Positions 32,417-39,476 of a DNA stretch of 64,000 nt are shown here, in pieces. The DNA comes from Anaeromonas frigoriresistens (lineage in GTDB: Bacteria; Bacillota; Clostridia; Tissierellales; SIT17). Each line of letters begins with the position of its first letter. Position 1 is the stretch's first letter. The stretch spans positions 124,001-188,000 of the forward strand of contig NZ_WSFT01000053.1 of the NCBI RefSeq assembly GCF_016820655.1. Direction: 5' to 3'. Under the pieces are notes generated by a model, which saw nothing but the letters and a program-made list of their open reading frames with translations, searched no databases and was not told where the DNA came from. The position numbers and the translations under genes were made by a program.

Positions 32417-34342
32417 ATGATAGGAAAAACTTTAGGTAATAGATATGAAATTATTGAAAAAATAGGTGGGGGCGGTATGGCTTTAGTGTATAAAGCAAGA
32501 TGTCGTCTACTAAATAGATTTGTTGCTATAAAAGTATTAAGAAAAGAATTTGTTCATGATGAAGAGTTTATTAAAAAGTTTAACAGAGAATCACAAGCAG
32601 CAGCTAGTTTATCTCATCCTAATATAGTAAATATATATGATGTAGGAGAGGAAGATGATACTTACTATATTGTAATGGAATATATTAATGGAATAACATT
32701 AAAACAACATATAAGAAATAATGGTAAACTTAAACCTTTAGAAGTAATAAATATATCTACTCACATAGCGGAGGCTTTAAACCATGCCCATGAAAACCAT
32801 ATTATTCATAGAGATATAAAGCCTCATAATATTATGATAACAAAGGATGGTCAGGTTAAGGTAACTGATTTTGGTATAGCTCGGGCAGTAACTAGCTCTA
32901 CAATAACTCAAACAAGCAATACTATTGGATCAGTACATTATTCTTCTCCTGAGCAAGCTAAGGGAAGATATACTGACGCAAAATCAGATATTTATTCATT
33001 GGGTATAGTAATGTATGAAATGATAACTGGTATATTACCATTTGATGGTGATAGTCCAATATCTGTTGCTCTAATGCATATTCAAGATCCAATTAAACCT
33101 CCAAGAGAAATCGATAATTCAATACCGTTAAATATAGATAAAATTATTAGAAAATCAACTCAAAAAGATAAATCATTAAGATATGATACTGCTGAGGAAC
33201 TATTAAAGGATCTAAGATTATCAAAAAACAATTTAGAAGATGATGTTATTTTATTTAATGATTTTGAAGATAGCCCGACTCAAGCTATGCCTATTATTGA
33301 TGATGAAAGTATAAATAATAATAAAGTCACTGAATCATCACCAAAAAGAAATAATAAGAAAAATAGCAAAAAGAAAAAAAGAGTAGCAACCCTAGCTATT
33401 ATATTAGCATTTTTAATTACTGCTGGAGCAGCTTTGGGATTTTTCTTGTTGCAGGGTTATTTAAATGACGACGAAGTACAAGTACCTAATTTTATAGGAA
33501 GCACAGTAGAAGAGGCTAAGTTAAAAGCAGAAGAATTAGGGCTAAATATATCGGTAGTAAAAGAAGAATATAATTCAGAATATGAAAAAGGTATAATAAT
33601 AGAACAGAGTAAAAATGAGGGCAGAACTGCTATTGAGGGAAGTGTAATAGATGTAATCATAAGTCAAGGAATAGAGGTAGTAACAATACCCAAAATAGCT
33701 GGTCAATATTACAATAATGCAGAAATACTATTGAATGATAAGGATTTGAAGAAAGGTAATGTAACTGAAGAATTCAGTGATTTGCCAGTAAATATAGTTA
33801 TAAGTCAATCTCCAGAAGCGGGAGAAGAAGTTGCAAAAGGGAGTAAAGTTGATTATGTTATTAGCAAAGGCCCCGAATCAAAGCTTACCACAGTTCCAAC
33901 ATTGATTGGATCTAATGTGGATTCAGCAAAAAATAGTTTGTCAGCCTATGATCTGAAATTGGGAGATATAACCTATGAGTTTAATGAAAGAGTTCCAGAA
34001 GGAATTGTTTATGAGCAAAGTCAACCATCAGGCAAAGAAGTAGAAGAAGGCACTGCAATAAATATCAGTATTAGCAAAGGAACAGAACCTGCTCCAGAGC
34101 CAGAGCCAGAAGAAGAACCAGTAACAAAAAACTTTAAGTTCAAATTACCAAAATCTGAAGAAGATAGAGATGTTCAAGTTCAGGTATATAAAACAGAAGA
34201 TGGAGAGAGAGAACTAGTCTATGAAGAAGTTCATAATACTTCAGAAAAAGAATTTGAAACATCTATTACAGGCGAAGGTGATGTAACTATTACTGTGTAT
34301 TATGATGGTGAAGAAGCACAAACTAAAGATGTTAAGTTTTAG
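32417..34342 (+). CDS. prkC: PASTA-domain serine/threonine protein kinase PrkC (PknB)
   Basis: PrkC senses cell-wall fragments or lipid II through extracellular PASTA repeats and phosphorylates many targets. The 641 residues show a kinase domain (1-275; GGGGMALVYKA, AIKVL, HRDIKPHN, DFG and SPEQA), a basic juxtamembrane segment, one membrane span near 323-346, and three PASTA repeats (about 354-421, 422-488 and 489-556). A proline/glutamate linker and an unusual 70-residue C-terminal beta-rich domain then follow. The last part is not standard PASTA and may be another wall-contacting module. In B. subtilis the kinase takes part in spore germination. Confidence 0.97.
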   Translation: MIGKTLGNRYEIIEKIGGGGMALVYKARCRLLNRFVAIKVLRKEFVHDEEFIKKFNRESQAAASLSHPNIVNIYDVGEEDDTYYIVMEYINGITLKQHIRNNGKLKPLEVINISTHIAEALNHAHENHIIHRDIKPHNIMITKDGQVKVTDFGIARAVTSSTITQTSNTIGSVHYSSPEQAKGRYTDAKSDIYSLGIVMYEMITGILPFDGDSPISVALMHIQDPIKPPREIDNSIPLNIDKIIRKSTQKDKSLRYDTAEELLKDLRLSKNNLEDDVILFNDFEDSPTQAMPIIDDESINNNKVTESSPKRNNKKNSKKKKRVATLAIILAFLITAGAALGFFLLQGYLNDDEVQVPNFIGSTVEEAKLKAEELGLNISVVKEEYNSEYEKGIIIEQSKNEGRTAIEGSVIDVIISQGIEVVTIPKIAGQYYNNAEILLNDKDLKKGNVTEEFSDLPVNIVISQSPEAGEEVAKGSKVDYVISKGPESKLTTVPTLIGSNVDSAKNSLSAYDLKLGDITYEFNERVPEGIVYEQSQPSGKEVEEGTAINISISKGTEPAPEPEPEEEPVTKNFKFKLPKSEEDRDVQVQVYKTEDGERELVYEEVHNTSEKEFETSITGEGDVTITVYYDGEEAQTKDVKF

Positions 34343-34353
34343 GGGGAAAATAC

Positions 34354-35229
34354 ATGCTTGAAGGTATAATCATAAAAGGTATCGGCGGATTATATTATGT
34401 GAAAACAGATAAAGGATTATATGAATGCAAAGCTAGAGGATTATTTAGAAAGGATAAAATAAAGCCCCTAGTAGGAGATAAGGTACTAATAGAATTAAAT
34501 GATATAGATGACATGGGTTATATTATGGAAATTAAAGAGCGAGACACAGTTTTAATAAGGCCACCTGTAGCTAATGTTAATCAGGTTATAATTGTATTTG
34601 CCTTAAAAGATCCATCACCTAATTTATGGTTATTAGATAGGTTTTTGATATTAGCAGAAAAAGAAAATTTAGATGCTGTTATTTGTTTCAATAAAATTGA
34701 TTTATTAGAAAAAGATGAATTAGAAAAAATAAATAATATTTATAACAATTCAGGGTACGAAATAATAAATACAAGCACAAAGCAAGAGGAAGGAATAGAA
34801 GAGCTTAAGAAAGTATTAAAAGATAAGATATCAGTTTTTGCAGGCCCCTCTGGAGTGGGAAAATCCTCTTTACTTAATACTATTCAACCTAACTTAAAGT
34901 TACAGACAGGAGAAATAAGTGAAAAAACAAAAAGAGGAAAACATACTACAAGAAGTTCTCAATTAATGGAATTGTATTTTGGTGGATGGGTAGTGGATAC
35001 TCCAGGATTTAGTTCTTTGGATATCAACTTTATTGAGGAAAATGAGTTGCAAGATTATTTTCCAGAGATATTAGAATATAGTGTTGATTGTAAATTTAAT
35101 GATTGTAAGCATTATAAAGAACCAAAATGTGGTGTTAAAGACGCATTAGAAGAAGGTAAAATAAGTGAAGAACGTTATAATAATTATTTGATGTTTTTAG
35201 ATGAAATAAAGAACTTTAGGAGGTACTAG
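34354..35229 (+). CDS. rsgA: Ribosome small subunit-dependent GTPase RsgA
   Basis: RsgA checks 30S maturation. It is a circularly permuted GTPase. The 291 residues have an N-terminal OB fold, FNKID (G4) before the P-loop GPSGVGKSSL (G1), DTPGFSSLD (G3), and a C-terminal zinc site with CKFNDCKHYKEPKC. The ATG follows AGGGGGA. In B. subtilis RsgA is a PrkC substrate, which fits its place directly after the kinase. Confidence 0.97.
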   Translation: MLEGIIIKGIGGLYYVKTDKGLYECKARGLFRKDKIKPLVGDKVLIELNDIDDMGYIMEIKERDTVLIRPPVANVNQVIIVFALKDPSPNLWLLDRFLILAEKENLDAVICFNKIDLLEKDELEKINNIYNNSGYEIINTSTKQEEGIEELKKVLKDKISVFAGPSGVGKSSLLNTIQPNLKLQTGEISEKTKRGKHTTRSSQLMELYFGGWVVDTPGFSSLDINFIEENELQDYFPEILEYSVDCKFNDCKHYKEPKCGVKDALEEGKISEERYNNYLMFLDEIKNFRRY

Positions 35230-35231
35230 AT

Positions 35232-35885
35232 ATGTATAAAATTTCGCCGTCAATACTTTCAGCAGACTTTAGTGATCTGAAAAGTGAGATAAATAAAATA
35301 GTAGAAGGAGGAGCTGATTATATTCATTTAGATGTAATGGATGGATTGTTTGTTCCTAATATAACCTTTGGTGCTCCTGTTATAAAGAATTTAAGAAAAA
35401 TTACTAATAAACCCTTTGATGTTCATCTTATGATTGAAAGGCCTGAAAGATATATTGATGATTTTGTAGATGCAGGTGCTGATATTATAACTGTCCATCA
35501 AGAGTCATCAGTACATCTCCATAGAACAATACAACAAATCAAGAATCATGGAATAAAAGCAGGAGTATCTTTAAATCCAGCTACTCCAATTGAAACTATA
35601 GAATATGTCCTTGAAAATTTAGACATGGTTTTAATAATGACAGTAAATCCAGGATTTGGTGGTCAAAGCTTAATAAAAGAAATGAAAGAAAAAGTTATGA
35701 AATTAAGATCTATAATTGAAGAAAAAAATCTAGATATTGACATTCAGGTTGATGGTGGAGTCAAACTTGATAATATAGAAGAAATAAAAAGTTGGGGAGC
35801 AAATATCTTTGTGGTGGGATCCGGGATATTTAAAGCAAAGGATATAAAGTCGGAAACACAAAAATACAAAGAAATATTATTCTAA
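35232..35885 (+). CDS. rpe: Ribulose-phosphate 3-epimerase
   Basis: Rpe interconverts ribulose 5-phosphate and xylulose 5-phosphate. The 217 residues form a TIM barrel with KISPSILSADF, HLDVMDGLFVPN, VHLMIERPE, MTVNPGFGGQ and QVDGGV. The start is 2 bases after rsgA, with TAGGAGG inside the end of rsgA. A strong hairpin separates it from thiN. Confidence 0.97.
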   Translation: MYKISPSILSADFSDLKSEINKIVEGGADYIHLDVMDGLFVPNITFGAPVIKNLRKITNKPFDVHLMIERPERYIDDFVDAGADIITVHQESSVHLHRTIQQIKNHGIKAGVSLNPATPIETIEYVLENLDMVLIMTVNPGFGGQSLIKEMKEKVMKLRSIIEEKNLDIDIQVDGGVKLDNIEEIKSWGANIFVVGSGIFKAKDIKSETQKYKEILF

Positions 35886-35920
35886 TATTAACTCTTATCT
35901 TAAAGATAAGAGTTAATATT
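35884..35920. terminator. 18-bp hairpin between rpe and thiN
   Basis: Eighteen bases from 35884 (AATATTAACT...) pair perfectly with 35903-35920 around a single-base loop centre. No T run follows, and the thiN ribosome site begins 7 bases later. It could be a weak terminator, a processing signal or an attenuating structure rather than a full stop. Confidence 0.55.
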
Positions 35921-35940
35921 TAATTATAGAGGTGATATTT

Positions 35941-36576
35941 ATTAATGCATTAATAATTGGTGGAGGAAATTTTTTAAGTAATAAGAGAGTAATGGATTTA
36001 GTTGATAACTCTGATATAATCATCGTTGCAGACGGTGCAGGTAAGTATTTATATGATATAGGTATTTTACCGGATGTTTTAGTGGGAGATTTTGATACTT
36101 TAAGTGTAAAACTCTTAGAGTATTATAAAAATAGCGAAACAAAAGTGTATACATTTCCTCCTGAAAAAGATAAAACTGATCTAGAGTTATCTATAGACTA
36201 TGCAATTGAACAAGGCATTAAAAACATAACCATGATAGGAGTATTAGGAACTAGAATGGATCACTCTTTAGGTAATATAATGCTACTATTTAAATTATCT
36301 GATAGGGGTGTGAAAGCAAGAATTATTGATGATAATAATGAGATCTTAGTAATAGAGAAAGAAATTACTTTAACTAAGAACAAGTTTGATTATGTTTCGA
36401 TAGTTCCTTTATTAGAAGATTTAATAGGTGTAACTCTTAAAGGATTTGAATATGATACAAAAAATGAGAAGTTCTTCAAATCATCTACATATGGGATAAG
36501 TAATAGACTTATAGATGAAAAAGGAATTATAAAAATTGATTCAGGAAGAGGTTTATTGATACTATCAAGGGACTAG
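35941..36576 (+). CDS. thiN: Thiamine pyrophosphokinase, ATT start
   Basis: ThiN converts thiamine to its pyrophosphate. The domain is clear: VADGAGKYLYDIGILPDVLVGDFDTL, PPEKDKTDLELSID and GTRMDHSLGNI. There is no ATG, GTG or TTG at a workable distance. The only in-frame GTG (35932) overlaps the AGAGG site. ATT at 35941, eight bases after AGAGG, gives the family-like start (M)NALIIGGGNF and 211 residues. I infer an ATT start. If the GTG is used, three extra residues are added. A terminator overlaps its stop. Confidence 0.93.
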   Translation: MNALIIGGGNFLSNKRVMDLVDNSDIIIVADGAGKYLYDIGILPDVLVGDFDTLSVKLLEYYKNSETKVYTFPPEKDKTDLELSIDYAIEQGIKNITMIGVLGTRMDHSLGNIMLLFKLSDRGVKARIIDDNNEILVIEKEITLTKNKFDYVSIVPLLEDLIGVTLKGFEYDTKNEKFFKSSTYGISNRLIDEKGIIKIDSGRGLLILSRD

Positions 36577-36594
36577 TAATAGTCTCTTTTTTTT
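36568..36594 (+). terminator. Terminator after thiN
   Basis: AGGGACTA (36568-36575) pairs with TAGTCTCT (36580-36587) with one G-T pair over loop GTAA, then T residues to 36594. It includes the thiN stop codon. Confidence 0.9.
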
Positions 36595-36656
36595 GTCACA
36601 GAAATTCTAAATATTAATATAATAAAATATAATATCCTATATAGGAGGATTATTTT

Positions 36657-36836
36657 ATGAAAAGGTTTGTCAGAAAGTGCTATTATTATAAAAAAAAATA
36701 TAACAGACTAATAGGAATAATTTTGGGAGTAATTGGTTTAATATTAATAATTCAAGTTGTTCCGGTTGGAGTTTGGTTATTAATTTTAGGTGTATTATTT
36801 CTTCTATTAGGTTGGACATTTTTTAGGATGTTATAA
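36657..36836 (+). CDS. Small two-span membrane protein in the thiN-rpmB gap
   Basis: This 59-residue protein starts at ATG eight bases after AGGAGG. It begins with a strongly basic, tyrosine-rich segment (MKRFVRKCYYYKKKYNR), followed by two hydrophobic spans (IIGLGV-type stretch residues 19-35 and 37-57) linked at VVPVG. I recognise no functional family. It lies exactly where B. subtilis has spoVM (between thiN and rpmB), but its sequence is not SpoVM, a 26-residue amphipathic helix. The ribosome site and clean hydrophobic pattern support a real gene. Confidence 0.75.
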   Translation: MKRFVRKCYYYKKKYNRLIGIILGVIGLILIIQVVPVGVWLLILGVLFLLLGWTFFRML

Positions 36837-36853
36837 AACATAGATAATATAAA

Positions 36854-36875
36854 ATGGCTTCCCCAGGGAAGCCAT
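36854..36875. terminator. Bidirectional hairpin between small membrane gene and rpmB
   Basis: ATGGCTTCCC (36854-36863) pairs with GGGAAGCCAT (36866-36875) over CA. On the minus strand it is followed by TTTTAT, so it is mainly the rpmB terminator. Confidence 0.85.
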
Positions 36876-36881
36876 GATGTA

Positions 36882-37073
36882 TTATAATGCTCTTTGTACT
36901 TTATCAGATCTTAAACATCTTGTACATACATATATTCTTTTAGGCGTACCGTCCACTATTGCCTTTACTTTTCTAATATTAGGACTCCAAGTTCTCCTTG
37001 TATGACGCTTTGAGAATGTTACATTATTTCCACTTACTTTACCTTTTCCACATACTTCACAGAATTTAGCCAT
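36882..37073 (-). CDS. rpmB: 50S ribosomal protein L28 (zinc-binding form)
   Basis: L28 is 63 residues with MAKFCEVCGKGKVSGNNVS-like N-terminus (actual: FCEVCGKGKVSGNNVTFS), HTRRTWSPNI and YVCTRCLRSDKV. The two CX2C pairs are the zinc-ribbon (C+) form. It is transcribed opposite to its neighbours from its own promoter and read from ATG behind TAGGAGG. A terminator follows on the same strand. The divergent layout rpmB / yloU-yloV matches B. subtilis. Confidence 0.97.
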   Translation of the reverse strand: MAKFCEVCGKGKVSGNNVTFSKRHTRRTWSPNIRKVKAIVDGTPKRIYVCTRCLRSDKVQRAL

Positions 37074-37144
37074 TTTAAAACACCTCCTAACTTCTAATGG
37101 TTCAAGAAGCTATTTCGTAAATATCAATATTTTTATCACAAATT

Positions 37145-37174
37145 ATTTTAACACAAAAATTAGTGTTTTTGCAA
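37145..37174 (-). promoter_or_regulatory. Promoter of rpmB
   Basis: On the minus strand TTGCAA (37169-37174) and TAAAAT (37145-37150) have an 18-base spacer, with TGT before the -10 box. A short dyad (AACAC...GTGTT) lies in the spacer. Confidence 0.65.
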
Positions 37175-37246
37175 TAAAAAGTTGAAATTTTATTTGATTT
37201 TGATTATATTAATAGAGATGGGTAAATAGTTTACTAGAATGATAAG

Positions 37247-37275
37247 TTGAAGAGTAGGCAATAATAGGGTAAAAT
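37247..37275 (+). promoter_or_regulatory. Promoter of yloU-yloV
   Basis: TTGAAG (37247-37252) and TAAAAT (37270-37275) are 17 bases apart, 38 bases before the yloU start. Confidence 0.7.
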
Positions 37276-37312
37276 ATATATATAATTATAAAGAATAAAA
37301 GGAGGCTAAGGG

Positions 37313-37669
37313 ATGCCTGGAAAAATTAGTAATCAATATGGAAATATTAATATCGATGATAATGTATTAGCTTCAATAGCAGGAATGGCAGCTATTGAAT
37401 GTTATGGTCTAGTAGGTATGTCACTTAAAAATGCAAAGGATGGACTAGTTGAGTTATTAAAACGAGAACATCTAACTAAAGGTGTAAAAGTTCATAGTAA
37501 TGATAATAAATTAACTATAGATCTATACATAGTGGTACAATTCGGTACTAAAATTTCTGTTGTTGCAAATAATATAATTGATAAAGTTAAATATAATATA
37601 GAAAACCTTACTGGTATGGAAGTAGATAAAGTAAACGTTCATGTACAAAGCGTAAGAGTTCAAAAGTAG
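37313..37669 (+). CDS. yloU: Asp23/Gls24 family envelope stress protein
   Basis: The 118-residue protein has the Asp23/DUF322 fold signature: a short start, then SIAGMAAIECYGLVGMS, a variable middle and LTIDLYIVVQFGTKISVVANNI, ending LTGMEVDKVNVHVQSVRV. Members act in cell-envelope or alkaline-shock responses. The exact role of YloU is unknown. It precedes yloV, as in most Firmicutes. GGAGG precedes ATG. Confidence 0.94.
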   Translation: MPGKISNQYGNINIDDNVLASIAGMAAIECYGLVGMSLKNAKDGLVELLKREHLTKGVKVHSNDNKLTIDLYIVVQFGTKISVVANNIIDKVKYNIENLTGMEVDKVNVHVQSVRVQK

Positions 37670-37687
37670 AGTTAGGAGGAAGTGGTT

Positions 37688-39316
37688 TTGAAAATTGAAT
37701 ACTTAAAAAGCACTATTGTAAAAAAAGCATTTGTTAATGCTGCAAATAAATTAGATGAAAATAAGGAGACAGTAAATTCATTGAATGTTTTCCCTGTTCC
37801 GGATGGGGATACAGGTACGAATATGTCTCTTACGATGCAATCAGCGGTAAAACATATAAGAAATAATAGTAATGATAGTATTGAATCCATTGCTTCAGCT
37901 GCCTCAAGTGGTTCATTAATGGGAGCAAGAGGAAATTCAGGCGTAATTTTGTCTCAATTACTTAGAGGATTTAGCAAAGGATTGCAAGGTAAAGAGGTAA
38001 TAGATGTTGAGACGTTAGCAAATTCCTTTAAACTAGCCTCTGAGACAGCATATAAGGCTGTAATGAAGCCTATTGAGGGTACAATACTAACAGTAGCGAG
38101 AGAAGTTGCAGAGAAGGCTCAAGAGCTAGTAGGAACTGAAGATGACATACAATCCTTCCTAGAGAAAGTAATTGAACAAGGTGAAGATGCTTTGAGAAGA
38201 ACTCCAGACATGTTAGATGTGTTAAAACAAGCAGGAGTTGTGGATGCTGGAGGAAAAGGACTTATTTATATACTTAAGGGTGGATTGGAAGCTATCACAG
38301 GAAAAGAAATTGTGATAAGTGATGAAGATTTTAAAAAGGAAGAAATTAAAATACATCAAAAAGCTACTGAAGATGGTGAAATAAAATTTGGATACTGTAC
38401 TGAATTCATTATCAATAAAACAGAATATCAGCCAGAAGAATTCAGAAATTATATATCAAAGTATGGTGACTCAATGTTAGTAGTTGGATCTGAAGGAGTT
38501 ATAAAAGTTCATATCCATACTAATAACCCTGGTGAAGTATTAGAAGAAGCATTAAAAATTGGTGAGTTAATCGATATAAAAATTGATAATATGAGATTTC
38601 AACATAGAAATCAACATATAGAGGATAATGATCTTACTCAATTAGATAAGAAAGATAATAAGAAATATAGCTTTATAACAATTAGTATGGGTAAAGGAAT
38701 AGAAAATGTATTTAAAGATTTAAATGCAGATTTTATTATCTCTGGTGGACAAACTATGAACCCAAGCACAGAGGACATATTATCAGCAATTGATAAAGTG
38801 ACAGGAGAAAACATTATAATATTACCAAATAATAGTAATATTATATTGGCAGCAAACCAAGCTAAGGAACTTAGTGAGAGAAACATAGAGGTATTATCAA
38901 CAAAGACTATTCCACAAGGAATATCTGCCTTATTGGCTTTTGATGAAGAATTAGAGCTAGAAGATAACCTTGAAAATATGAAAGATGCCATAACTAATAT
39001 TATAACAGGGCAGATAACATATGCGGTAAGGGATACAAGTATTAATAATAAAGAAATTAAAAAAGATGATATAATAGGAATTACTAATGGAGATATAAAA
39101 GCAGTAGGTTCAAGTATAAATGAAGTTACTTTAGAGCTTTTAAAAGAATCTGTAGATGAAGATAATGATATAATAACATTATTCTATGGAGAAGATGTTG
39201 AAGAGAAAGATGCTAATGAATTAGCTGAAAAATTACAAGAGGAATTTGAAGATTTAGACGTTGAGACTATATATGGTGGTCAGCCTTTATATTACTATTT
39301 AATATCTATAGAATAA
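37688..39316 (+). CDS. yloV: DAK2-domain fatty acid kinase-like protein (FakA/YloV)
   Basis: The FakA family holds ATP-binding DAK2 domains and, with FakB proteins, phosphorylates exogenous fatty acids to acyl-phosphates, the substrate of PlsY. The 542 residues show NVFPVPDGDTGTNMSLT, GARGNSGVILSQLLRGF and the C-terminal FakA repeat region. I chose TTG 37688, eight bases from AGGAGG; GTG at 37682 is only two bases away. If it acts as FakA it would feed PlsX/PlsY, linking to the FapR genes elsewhere in the window. No fakB gene is here. Confidence 0.92.
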   Translation: MKIEYLKSTIVKKAFVNAANKLDENKETVNSLNVFPVPDGDTGTNMSLTMQSAVKHIRNNSNDSIESIASAASSGSLMGARGNSGVILSQLLRGFSKGLQGKEVIDVETLANSFKLASETAYKAVMKPIEGTILTVAREVAEKAQELVGTEDDIQSFLEKVIEQGEDALRRTPDMLDVLKQAGVVDAGGKGLIYILKGGLEAITGKEIVISDEDFKKEEIKIHQKATEDGEIKFGYCTEFIINKTEYQPEEFRNYISKYGDSMLVVGSEGVIKVHIHTNNPGEVLEEALKIGELIDIKIDNMRFQHRNQHIEDNDLTQLDKKDNKKYSFITISMGKGIENVFKDLNADFIISGGQTMNPSTEDILSAIDKVTGENIIILPNNSNIILAANQAKELSERNIEVLSTKTIPQGISALLAFDEELELEDNLENMKDAITNIITGQITYAVRDTSINNKEIKKDDIIGITNGDIKAVGSSINEVTLELLKESVDEDNDIITLFYGEDVEEKDANELAEKLQEEFEDLDVETIYGGQPLYYYLISIE

Positions 39317-39348
39317 AAGGAGATAGGTTACTATCTCCTTTTATTCTA
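39309..39348 (+). terminator. Terminator after yloV
   Basis: An 18-bp stem joins 39309-39326 and 39331-39348 over loop GTTA; the core GGAGATAG/CTATCTCC is followed by TTTTATT. It contains the yloV stop codon. Confidence 0.85.
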
Positions 39349-39412
39349 TATAAAATCAGAAAAATTTAAAAATCAGGTTAAGAAACTTTGCAATCTGGTT
39401 TAAAATTAAACT

Positions 39413-39449
39413 TCTACGAACATACAAATTATTTTTATATGTTCGTAGA
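39413..39449. repeat. 12-bp inverted repeat upstream of recG
   Basis: TCTACGAACATA (39413-39424) and TATGTTCGTAGA (39438-39449) are perfect inverted copies, 13 bases apart. The 3' copy ends 27 bases before the recG ATG. No T run follows, so it is not an obvious terminator. Confidence 0.7.
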
Positions 39450-39476
39450 GGTTTATAATAGTTTAGAGGTGATTTA

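Noticed and set aside
39413-39449. LexA box upstream of recG
   Set aside because: The half-sites CGAAC and GTTCG are present, but 21 bases apart instead of 4.
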